This document shows positions 45,198-56,460 of a stretch of DNA of 64,000 bases, piece by piece. The notes under the pieces are model-generated. The model was not told the origin of the DNA, did no database searches, and saw only the letters and a list, made by a program, of their open reading frames with translations. The stretch comes from Nymphaea colorata (lineage: Eukaryota > Streptophyta > Magnoliopsida > Nymphaeales > Nymphaeaceae), in NCBI RefSeq assembly GCF_008831285.2, contig NC_045145.1:10598802-10662801 (forward strand). Reading direction: 5' to 3'. Within the stretch, counting starts at the first letter, position 1. Every line of letters begins with the position of its first letter. The position numbers and the translations under genes were made by a program.

Positions 45198-47577
45198 AGC
45201 AACTATCATGCTAAAGTTGGTGCTAGCTGGTGTTCATACCTAATTGCATAAGAGCAACCATGATTCGTTGTTAGAGAGACACATATGGAAATAGATTCTT
45301 GCTAAGGTAAATATCTTGCATGTGGCATTAGGCCTCAAGCATTGAGCACCTAAACCCATATGATCTAGGTCGTCATTGCTATAGAATGACCATTTTGCCC
45401 CTACAGTCTGTCACCCTGACCTAAAAAGTAAGGATTTTCATAAATACTCTAAGAATTTCCTAACACTTGAGCAATTAGGCCATTTCTCAGCCTTACTAAG
45501 AGTATGCACCTTCTAATTCTAGAACGCTGGTACCATGTCAAGCCGGACAGAGCTAAACATAAGCTCTTCTTAGTGCTCATATAGTATTTCCTTGGTTACA
45601 CTATCCATACTTAAGTTCTAAAGCTGTCCCAAAATCAAAGTGACACTCACTCATTAGCTTTAGAAAGTCCGAGCTAAAGTTCTCACAATTCATAGCATGC
45701 CAGCTTGTGCCAAGCTAGGATCATATTCTTTAGTGTCCAACCAAAGTGTTTCAGATTTTCATGTCAGTTCATTCATCTAAATTCAAGTTCAATTTTGATT
45801 TTACAAATTTACTAAGGATTGACTAATTCCAAACATCTACTTTCAGTGTAACTCATTTTTTAGAGCTGAATTTTGATCAATCCGGTAACCAATTTCTCAA
45901 TTTATTCACACTATTGTGATCAGCAGTTCTTCAAGAGAGTATTTTCAACTCCGAATAGAGCTTAGATCAAAAGTTCTCATTGTGCCATTGCCCAAGCTTC
46001 AAAAAATGGTCATTTCAATACCCATAAAAACTTGGATTTTTAAATTTTTGGAGGGGTAAATGAGGTCATTTTCCCATCAATTTCATTGGATGCTTTATTT
46101 TTACCCTGTGCATGTCTCATTGTGGTAAACTCACCCACATGACCTACTAATTTTGATTTTCTCACCAGGGGTATTTTGGTCTTTTATCACTATATGTATA
46201 TTTTTCATAAAACCTAACTTAGGAGCCATATGAACCTAATTTAGCATTTCATATAGGTATATATGAACCAATATGCTCGAACCTTAGCTCAACCTACACA
46301 AATTTTCATTGAACTAGGATTTCCAAAAATAGCACCAGGCTGAGCCTAATAAACCTATGGCCAACCTTGGTCTGAATCCATTTTCAAACTGAACCAAGCC
46401 TAGGTCCAATACATGTGACTTCGCTAAAGCCACCTAGCCTAGATTGAGCTAGGTCCAAGTTCACTCCTTTTCCAAATGCCCAGATTTTATATCCAAAGTT
46501 CATGTCCAAGTTCCATGGATTTCATATCCAAATATTATATTTGTAATTCTGTCTTTATAGATCCAGATCCATTATTTCAAATTTCAGATCTCAATATCAA
46601 ATCATGATCCAAATAACCATATATCATATCCAGATCCACTTTTAAAAATCTTCTTCAAATCTAGACCCAAATCTAGGCCCTAGTATCAAACCTAGATCTA
46701 ACATCTGCATGTGAGCTTAATGCACATTATATTCAAATGATACATCATCAATTTCTCACTATGTGCTTAATTTCAATTTGTACAAAAGGACATGAATCAT
46801 GTGACATTCTCTACTGACCACCTTTGGCACAAATGGAATCTAAGCCAATATTATGCAGTCAGAATGAACACCTTTTTTTTCATATGTCTATTTTAAACTA
46901 TGCTTTTAATGTATGTTTTTTTATTCTATTTTTATGCATTGTTCGTTCTGCACACCTAATGTCACTTTGAATCGTTTTTCAATAATCAATTTTCACTTCT
47001 GTATGCACACTTTGCTTTTCACAAAATTGAATTTAGATTAAATTTGAGATTCGTAGCGAATGAATTTTGATTGAAAAAAACGATTCCACAATAAAGTTTA
47101 TGTTTCTCTGGGTGAGGATCATGACAAAAAAAATAGACATGTATCGATCTCCTTAAGGGAGATTGACCTGTCCCTCACACTATAGAAAGGGGTACCTACC
47201 CCTCTCTCTCTCTACGGAAATCAGAGCTGCTAAAAATATACAAAGCTTTCGGGAAAATTTCAAAGCAGTACTTAAAAAGCTTGGCTCAAATTAAATCAAA
47301 CTTTTTTGGAGTCTTTGCTTAAGTTTTGGGTTGCACTGCATTAGCACTCAGGCTTAGTGCAGAAATCATGGGAGTAGACTCAATCAAGTAGTCAGGTTTA
47401 GGTAGTTTCTTTTGTTATTGGCAATTTAGTATTTTCTTGCATTTATTTTCTTTTCTGCATGTTTTAGTTTCTATTTTTGCTTTTAGCATGCTTAGTTTAG
47501 TTTATTTCCTGTTTAGCTCCAAGGTTTTCTTTATTTGCTTTAGCAATGTTGTAGTTTAGCTTATTTATTTTCCTAGG
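43976..47577. other. AT-rich, gene-free region
   Basis: No gene. It includes a (TCC)n run at about 44997-45021 and a (GT)n(AT)n run at about 45164-45197. About 46380-46700 repeats short phrases of the ATCCAAATC/CTAGATCC type, probably worn LTR sequence. Confidence 0.5.
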
Positions 47578-48453
47578 TGTTTGCATCCCCAAAAATATTT
47601 TGGTATGGGTTTTTGGAGTGCTCTAAAAAAATGAAGTTGTTTTTTTTAAATGAGAGAAAAAGGGACTCGCCGTTAGTATAAGGATTGACCATTCCCGATG
47701 CCTTTACCGAGGTAACCAATCCAAGAGTTGTGCTTATCCTTAATGAATTTTGTTTTGACTTAAACATTTTTTTATTCTAAATGCGGTGTATTGTTTGAGA
47801 AAATGTTGAAGATTCGATAAGAAAGTTTTGAAGAATCATTTGAGAGTATAAATGCTTTGGTTTGGAAAATCTTGAGAGGGAAAATCTTTACAAACATCAT
47901 TTGGAAACATTTGAAGATCACTTTTGGAAGTCACTTCGGTGTTCTCTTAAAACTTTACGTAGGTTTGAAGTTTTGCTCTAATTCGGTTACTACCTAGTTA
48001 GAGCTCCATCTCATCATGCTTAACTTCTTTTAGAGAGGTGTTTGTGATCATTTATGGTGTTCAGTGAATGTGGATGCATGAATATATGGCCCTACATGAT
48101 TAGAAAGAAATCATTTATTCATTCCATAACATTTATCTAAAAAGCATTTCTACCATCACATACATCTAAGTTTCTCATTTTTGTTTATAAAATTGTCATA
48201 AGTATTTTTTTTATGAAAAGAGAAAGTTTTTGAAAATTGAATGGTGTTGTATACCATCAATCATGATTTCAATATTGGTACATTACTTGATTTCCGATCT
48301 TGGTGAAGTCGACAAATGAAAATTTAAAACCTTAAATCTTGGAAAAAAAATATCTAAAAAAATAGAAAAGAGAAAATACTTTAATCCGAGACTAATAGGG
48401 AAAAAGAGGGAGAGAAAGAGATCTTAAAATCACAAAATAAAAGAAAAGAGAGA

Positions 48454-48455
<2 letters not shown>

Positions 48456-48486
<31 letters not shown>
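48456..48486. repeat. (TA)n microsatellite
   Basis: About 30 bp of TA repeats inside the solo LTR, corresponding in position to the TA/TG run of copy 1. Confidence 0.95.
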
Positions 48487-48488
<2 letters not shown>

Positions 48489-49201
48489 GACATAAAAATG
48501 CATTTTAACATATACATATTCGCAAATGGCTTTCCCGGGTAGGACAAATTTCAACCTCAAAATCATCAGAAAAATGAAAAGATCCCAACCCAAACACTCA
48601 TTCTCGCCGTGCATTTGCTCATTAATTAGGAAAAATTAATACATCATGCATGAGCATCATTTCAAGCATAAATGATGAGTAAAGCAATATAACAAGCATA
48701 TTTTTGAAAATAAATGAAAAAATAGAATTTGTTTCACCTTGTTTATACTCTCGGTGCACTCAAAATGTAGCTCTCGATTCCAGATAGAAAATCATTTGAG
48801 CTTTCTTGCATGGCCATATGGAGGTAGCAAGAGGAAATGAGAAAAATAAAAACAAGAGGAGAACTATATACCTTGAATATGGATGATATTTGGAAATGAA
48901 CCTCTTCTTCTGAATGATCCTAGGGTTGCCTAGGTTGAAAGGTCAAGATTATGAGGATATCCTCCCAAGCATGGGCGGAGGGAGGAGGGAGGGCCCGCCT
49001 GGGCCATGGCCCTACCCAATGCATGAAAAAAAAAAATATATATTGAAAAAATTATTTTTTAGTTTGGCTCGACCCGCCACTCCTCTTGGTCCGACCCGCA
49101 GATCATCTTGGCCTGACCTGCCGCTCGCCGGCCCCACCCTCTCTCTTGCTCGCTCCCTCCCTCTCTGCCCTACCCTATTTCACCCCTCTCTCACACTCGC
49201 T

Positions 49202-49355
49202 CCCCTGCCTCTCTAAACCACAGTGCAGGCCGCCCTCTCTCTCGCTCGCTCCCCTGCCTCTCTAAACCACAGTGTAGGCCGCCCTCTCTCTCGCTCGCTC
49301 CCCTACCTCTCTGGCCCACAGCTGACAACACAGGCCACCCTCTCTCTCGTTGGCT
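49202..49355. repeat. 49-bp minisatellite, three copies
   Basis: Units at 49202-49250, 49251-49299 and a diverged, longer one at 49300-49355, each with CCTCTCT, a CCACAG core and CCCTCTCTCTCG. Located in the hAT 5' region. Confidence 0.9.
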
Positions 49356-50898
49356 CCCTCCCTCCCTGCCCTGGCCCACAACATTCACTTCATTTGCTTC
49401 ACTTCTTGAATCTGCTCTCCAAGGTAGTCCTCTAATAACCAGAAAATTATATCATGCCCTCTTAGGGGAACATCATACTGTTGAACCACTCATTTGATGT
49501 CGTGCACTTGGTGGAATATTGGGTTTGATAAGCTCTTCTTTTAACCATTTGTTTTCACCTTGCTGCTGCTTAGCTAATGCTTTTTGCAAATCATATGACA
49601 TTAGTGCTCGCATGATGCTTATAAGAAGGGGCTGAAAATTGATTCTACCTAGTAATTTCAAGTAATTTTTGTATTCATATCTGGTCTGAATCACGATGCA
49701 TTAGCTGCTTTATATCTGAACTGTTTGCAGCCCTATCCATAAGAATTTTAGTGGCTAACAGGTTTTTAAACACTTCCGTATGATTTTATGATTCTTGATT
49801 TAAATGTGCATTCCAAGTGAAGTTTCTTTTTAGGTTTGATATGCTCATATGTTGCCTTGTTGGCGGTGCTTGATAATATATATGTTATTCTGCTTAAAAT
49901 CCAACTGCGTGCATGAGTTTGGCATTGGGTTCTATTGTATGTTTCTTAATCTTTCCTATTGAATGTTTCTTTCCACATTGATTTTCAACCTTTCCGTTAT
50001 AGCTGTAATAATATGCCTAGGCTACCTTAATAATATCCTTCTTTGTAATTGCTAACATTCATGTCATGGAATCATTGGTATACATACTACAAATTTGCCT
50101 TAGCAATTAGCTTATACCTTCCTGTCATTTATGGACTTCTTTTGTGTCTAACAGGACCATCTAGTAACCTACATCTTGTCTTTTGATGTTTTAGTTCTTT
50201 GTTTCTTTGGTTCCACAGGCTATGACTAGGAAATATTATATATGCCAAGTTGGAGAAAGACATAACTTCGTCGTTTTTTTTTTTGCTGCACATTTTGCAT
50301 GACTAATTCCCTTTCCCGATCAGATTCTACAATTTGAGAACGCATCCAGGAATATGTCTGAAACAATAAGGTGCGACATAGATAGTTGTTTTTGTTGCAT
50401 GGAAGATTCAATGCATGAAATACGTAATATGCTTCTTTTTGTATTTTTTGTGGTTTTTCTTCTTCATTTTTGGTGCATGTTTGATATTTGTTCTTCCAGT
50501 TCCTACTGAGCACTTGTGAATCACCCTCCTAGCACACCCTAAAAAAAGCTTTAGGATCATGGAACACACCTTTAGTTTTATACATGCTGATAACAATTTG
50601 AGAAATAGCTTTTTATCAAGTACTTTGAAATCTTCAGGTGATGGGCAATTAGATGACATTGAAGTTCTTGGATGATACTTTGCAAAGTAGGTTAATTTTG
50701 AGAACTTGAACATCCTAATTAATCCCAACTTTTATGGCTAGGTTCTGAGGAGTTGGTTAGTAAGAAAGATATATTATTTTTATCTTTGTTGCCTCTTGCT
50801 GCAATATTCTTGAAAAAGATGTTCTATATATCTAAAATGTTTAAATCTTATTGTCTATTTTAAATTTCAGGTTTTTCGTGTTAGCTTATTGAGAAGAT

Positions 50899-53299
50899 GA
50901 TGAAAAATATTCAAGATTATTAAAAAAAAAACAAGTTATTGATCAAGAGGAAGAAAACCAAGAGAAAATAAACCAAAGGAGAGAAAACCAAGAGAGAAAA
51001 AACCAAAATGCTGATTGTTCTAGTCTGAAAGCTCTTGATGTTGTTCTCTTTGACTCAGATTTTCCACCTTTTAAGTATTCAAAAATTGAGACTGCAGAAA
51101 GCATCGTGTGTGATCCAGGGTTGCGATGTCCTATATGAGAAATATTAGTAAATGAGAGAGATGAAGTTAGGTGAACATATATTAATTATGGGCCATATCA
51201 GCACAAGCTTCATATATATTCAGTGTCAGGTTCTTCAAATTGTCCTTGTAAATTTTACCCAAGACAGATAGTGCATATTGTTTGTCATGTTATCTTTTTA
51301 GTACTTCGTATTCAAATGATAGTCCATTTATTACTGAAAGATTCAGAGTTTGGAAGAGGGTGGGTGAATGTGAGAAAACATGTGCATTTCGTATTCATGA
51401 AGGGACAAGTCAAAATTCGCCCCATAATATGAATGTGCGAGCATTTAATGACTTAAGTCGTCAAAGCAAACACATAGATAAAATGATTGAAAAGCAAAGT
51501 TCAGAATATGTTCACAAAAACCGCTTGAGATTGAATGCATCTGTAGATGCAGTTCGTTGGTTAGCATTTGAAGCTTGTGCTTTTAGCGGCCATGATGAAA
51601 GTTCAAGTTCAATGAATCAAGGTAACTTTATTGAGTTTATTAAAACTTTAGCTAGTTATAATGAAAGAGTTGCACAAGTTGTCTTGGATAATACCCCAAA
51701 GAATGCTAAATATACATCACCAACAGTTCATAAAGAAATTTCACATGTTTTTGCAAGTAAAGTGAGTATTAAAATTATAGAAGAAATTGGTGATGTTAAA
51801 TATTGTATTATTATTGATGAAGCTTGAGATGAGTCCAATAGAGAGCAAATGGTTGTTGTTCTTAGATTTGTAGTAAAGTCATGTTCAAGAGCGACTTTAT
51901 ATGTTGTGCATGTAAGGGATACTATAATAATTACTTTGAAGAATGCAATTTTTACTTTATTGTCTCAACATAATCTTAACATTCAAGATATACGGGGTCA
52001 AGGATATGATAGTGCTAGTAATATGCGAAGTGAATGGAATTGATTGCAAGCATTAATTTTGAATGAAAGTTCTTATGCATATTATGTTCATTGTTTTGCT
52101 CATAGATTACAACTTGCACTTGTTGCAGCTTCAAAAGAAGTTGCCCATGTTCATAGATTTTTTGAACAGTTAACATATGTAATTAATGTTGTTAGTGCAA
52201 GCAGTAAACGTAATGATGAATTGCATTTATAATTGCTATAGATGAACTTCAAACAGGAAGAAGACTTAATCAAATTGGATCACTACAGTGGCCTGGTGAT
52301 ACTAGATGAGGATCTCATTTTTTGTCTGTGTGCAACTTAATAAAAATGTTCAATGCAACATATGTAGTATTAGAAAATTTAAGAGACAATAGATCAACAT
52401 ATCAAATACAGGGTGAAGGTCATTCAGCTTACGACATGATCACATCATTTGACTTTGTATTTATTTTGCACTTGGTATAACAAATTTTGGGACAAAGTGA
52501 TACTCTTTATCAATCATTGCAAAGGCAAAAACAAGACATTTTAAATGCAAATGGTTATGGTTTATACTTCAAAAAAGTTCCTCCAAGAACTTAGGGAGAA
52601 TGGTTGGGATTCATTTGTAGACACTGTGGGAGCATTTTGTATGACACATGGTATCCCTATTCTAGATAAGGATGCTCAATATTTTGTTAAAGGATCACGT
52701 TCTCGTCGTGAATGCATTTTATTATAGTGAGACATCATTATCATGTCTATATTTTTATTACTGCCATTGATTCTCAGCTGGTAGAGTTGAATGGTAGATT
52801 TAATGAAAATTATATGGAAATACTACATTTGATGTCAATATTTGACCCTATAAATCAATATGGGTCGTTTAATGCACAAGATGCATACACTCTTGCGGAG
52901 AAGTTTTATCCTAAAGATTTTCTAGACTCAGATCTTATGAGTTTAAATTATTAGTTGAGACATTATAAGAATGATATTGGTCATCATCTAAGTTTTCAAA
53001 ATTTGGGTACACTATCATATGTATGTCAAGCAATGGTACGTAGTAGAAAAAGTGAAAGACATCTTTATGTATACAAGTTTAGTCTCATTCTAACGCTTCC
53101 TGTCTCCACTGCAACTACAGAAAGGACATTCTCTACCATGAAGCTTATTAAAACAAGGTTGCATAACCAAATGGAGGATGAATTCTTTGCAGATTGTTTA
53201 CTTTTATATATTGAGAAAGAAATTGCTCAAATGTTTGATTCCAATGATATTATTGATGCTTTTTATAAGATGAAAATTCGTAAAGCACAATTGCAGTAG
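50899..53299 (+). pseudogene. hAT transposase (TTF zinc finger / ZMYM1-like type), broken
   Basis: Several plus-strand frames in order give a near full-length transposase. About 51100-51210: D-P-G-L-R-C-P-I and N-E-R-D-E-V (TTF zinc-finger region). 51282-51827: the DUF4371-like region, with N-R-L-R-L, V-R-W-L-A-F and the D-E-A end. 51849-52232: R-G-Q-G-Y-D-S-A-S-N-M and H-C-F-A-H. 53080-53299: the C-terminal dimerisation domain with L-P-V-S-T-A-T-T-E-R-T-F-S. Such enzymes cut and paste hAT DNA. Stops interrupt it at about 51826, 52041, 52308 and 52478, with frameshifts near 52230 and 52560, so it cannot make enzyme. The first stop (TGA after D-E-A) is where Arg is usual, as expected from CGA-to-TGA decay. 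Confidence 0.9.
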
Positions 53300-54828
53300 T
53301 AAAGTATTTTGTCGCATCATTTTTATGTTAATGTTTAGTTGTCATTATTTAGTTTCAATAATAAATGATGTAGTTTTTGTTTATATTTTATTGTGCAGGT
53401 GAATGAATGATGATATGCAACTATTTTAAATAAAAATAGAAGCAAAAGCTGATTGTGTTACATAGAAGGAATAAAAAACTGCTTGCTTTAGGTAAGTAAG
53501 ATGTTTTGGTTTTGGAGTTTATAGATATATTTGTTTGCTATATTTTGAGTTGTGATATTTGTATGTCTATCTTACGCTCACTATTATAGTTCGTTAGACT
53601 GTTTGGCCCACCCCTGAAAAAAATCCTAGCTCTAGCTCTGGCCCTGCCCCCAAGAGATCTCTTGGGGCTCTCTTGAAGAGTTTGAACTTGGAGAAGCTTG
53701 CTCTCAAATTTGGAGATGAAGAAGAAGAGAAGAAGAAAGAAATGGAGAGAAAAAGATAAGGAAAACTCTAAAACTTCAAGTGAGGAAATACTAAAAGTTC
53801 CCCAAGGGTTAGTTCATGCCAAAAGGGAGAATCGTAGGGGTATTTATAAAGAGTTTTAAAGCCAAAATTCAAAATTTGATTTTTTTTAATTTAACAAGAT
53901 TTTCATGCAAATTCCAAGTATTTTTGAAGAAGTTTTAATTTTTTTTATAAATAGGCTTTGACTAAGTGAGATTGACCACTAACCCTGCAAACACCCCTTT
54001 CGGGTGTGGGCAGGGCTAATCTCCACCCAGCCCAAAACCACCCCCAAGTGGCCATTTTAACATGCAAGTGGGGCCTGCATAGCGCACAGGCCCCGGCTGA
54101 GGCACTGTTGCGTGCCAGGCATTATATTGCCTGGCGCGTCGACGAGCAGCATGCAGTAGCGCGCAACGTGCTACCGCACGCGCAAGTGATCGTGTTGCAT
54201 GTGCTTGCGCATTGTGCATGCCGCACGAGCGAAATTAATTTTTCTAAATAAAACAAGATAAAATAGAATAAAATGAATAATAAAAAAGAGAGTTGTTTAT
54301 ATAAAAAGCATAAAACCTCTTTTTTACTTAAAATGTATATAAATATGGTTTTTGTTATAAATGGGTGGCCAACTCTGTTTTTTACTCTGGGCTCGTTTTA
54401 AATCTGAATTGGGTTCAATTAGTCGCTGACGCATTCTAATTACTGATTTAGGTTCAAAAACATGTCTTGGTGCGAGAACAAAACATAAAACAAAGGGAAG
54501 GTCCATGCAAGTGCACATGGCAATCGATAGCATTAAATTTTATCCTTTTGATCTCAACTTTTGGATTTTGAGTTTGAACTTCTTGATTTGGATCTAAACT
54601 TGAGATTTGGACCTAATCTAGATCCGAGAGTTAGATTTTGGATTTGAATCTTGCGTCTAAAGTTGGGTTTTGAATTTGAATTTTATATTTGGGTTCAGAC
54701 AGAGATTTATTTTGGATCGAATAGTACGAATTTATTTTGGGTATAGAATTTGGCCTAGGGTCTAAAAATTTAAATCCGAACAACTGAGAATAAAATATAG
54801 TCTTTTTGGAAAATTTAGGGTGATAACA

Positions 54829-56114
54829 CTAGGATAGATTTAAATATATGTTTTTAAGCTAGGGATGGGGGTCAGATATGCTCCTCTTGTCCGTCTCATC
54901 CCTCTCTTCTTCTTTTAATTTTATGCCATTTTCTTAATTAATTCTTTATTTGAATTATGTATGTAGATCGTATCTTTCATTTTTTCAGTTAGAGATGCAT
55001 TGCATAATTATTTTCAATATGCACCTAAATCACTTCTCATCCATGTGCACCCATGTCAAAAAATAGATTTGGTTAGCCTAGTAACATGCCCTATGGAATT
55101 AGCCCTAACATGTGAACACCTAGACTCAACCTAGTCTTCACACAAGTCCACCTTCAAAAACTTAGGTTTCTTTGAATTATTTGAGAACCAAAATTTTCAA
55201 ATGATTTCAAAAACCCTAGGTCATGAAGGCATGGAATCTAGCCCTATTCATGTCCTCTAAGACCTAGCCTAGACAGGCCTTCGAGCCTACTATTTTAAAC
55301 CCAAAACCTGTAGTCTAGACCTAGCCGACCTCTACAAGATCTGCTTATACAATACTTCAAGATGAATTCAATATGAAGTTTACGTTATAAACCATATAGC
55401 TTGATCTATCCAAGCCAGGTTTTTTTCCCAAGATCAAGCCCAATCTAGTTAGGTTTGATCCCTTTAACCTAGTCCCTTGGCCGACTTACCCCTAGCCTAT
55501 TCAGATCTTGGATTTCAATTCAATCATGAACCTCATCTTTGTCTAAACGATATTAAATCTAAGTCTAGCATACTTGGATTTAAATTTCAAGCATTGGATT
55601 TTGAATCTCAGATTTTAGATTCTGAATTTTGGATCTCAAACCTTAGACATTGGATCTTGGATCTCAGACTTTAGATTTCGGATTGGATTTTCAACAATGA
55701 GTATTGTGAACCTTAAACCCTAGGCCAATCCCCATAGACTGAACCATGATGAGGATTTTAAACCATTTTAATAATCAGATTTGGATCCATCTTATTTGAA
55801 TTTGGATTTAGAGGATCAAACTATAGATAGAAGATTGGAAGTTATTGGCTTTCAAATCTTGAAGTTTAGATTGTGAACTTTGGATGTCAAAACCATGTTA
55901 TAACATTTTAAATCTGTATAACAATTCAAATCTAGAATAAGAATTTATTGGAAATAAGAATTGAACTTAAAATCTTTTGGATCATGATTACGAAATTCTG
56001 GATTTGGATCCTTACCTAGAAGTAGGTCCATGTCCCTAACCAGAGTGAGAGTAGTGACTAGACTCCAAGTCTACACAATCTAGTCCACATTCATCATATT
56101 AGATTCCAATGCAA
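54829..56114. other. Gene-free DNA with short degenerate repeats
   Basis: About 55555-55690 repeats TTGGAT/TTTAGAT/CTCAGA-type phrases with a ~20-bp spacing. No gene is supported. Confidence 0.5.
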
Positions 56115-56460
56115 TCTTGCTGGGGGAAGGCCCCCGACCATATTATTGAGAAGCTATGAACAAAAAATACAAAAATGAGGAAGGAATGTACACAGGAAAG
56201 AAACACAAAAGTGTCACTTATGGTACATAGCTAAGTGACGAGTTCAAATTCCATCCACGAGAGGAGGGGTCCCAATGAAGGGTAACATTGGACTGCAAGG
56301 AATAAGACAAAGGGATACCCAGTTCCTTAGAGGGGTTACAACAACATAACTTGAGATGCGACTTCAACCTGCTTATGTTGTGAAGGCCTGGAGGAAGTTG
56401 AGTTTGATCATGAATCACCTGCCACGTAGCTTTAATCCACTGCATGTTGCTAGAAAGAAC

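Larger units (their letters stand above)
48970..53646 (+). mobile_element. hAT transposon, 4.68 kb
   Basis: The left end CATGGGCGGAG and the inverted right end CAGGGCCAGAG agree at 8 of 11 bases and resemble the CAGGGGCGGAGC ends of plant hAT elements with TTF-type transposases. Flanking 8-mers CTCCCAAG (48962-48969) and CCCCCAAG (53647-53654) differ at one base, the duplication length expected for hAT. The transposase remnant is on the plus strand in the right half. Confidence 0.85.
47578..54828. repeat. Solo LTR (2.57 kb) split by a hAT transposon
   Basis: Starts TGTTTGCATCCCC at 47578 and ends GGGTGATAACA at 54828. Perfect 5-bp duplications CTAGG flank it (47573-47577 and 54829-54833). 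Removing the hAT insertion leaves 47578-48969 plus 53655-54828. It is homologous to the inverted copy at 38447-40724. No internal coding region lies next to it, so it is read as a solo LTR left by recombination. A GC-rich block at about 54050-54235 has no visible counterpart in copy 1. Confidence 0.8.

Noticed and set aside
47578-54828. Reading the two inverted LTR copies (38447 and 47578) as the ends of one element
   Set aside because: LTRs of one element lie in the same orientation; copy 2 has its own perfect CTAGG duplication, so they are separate insertions.
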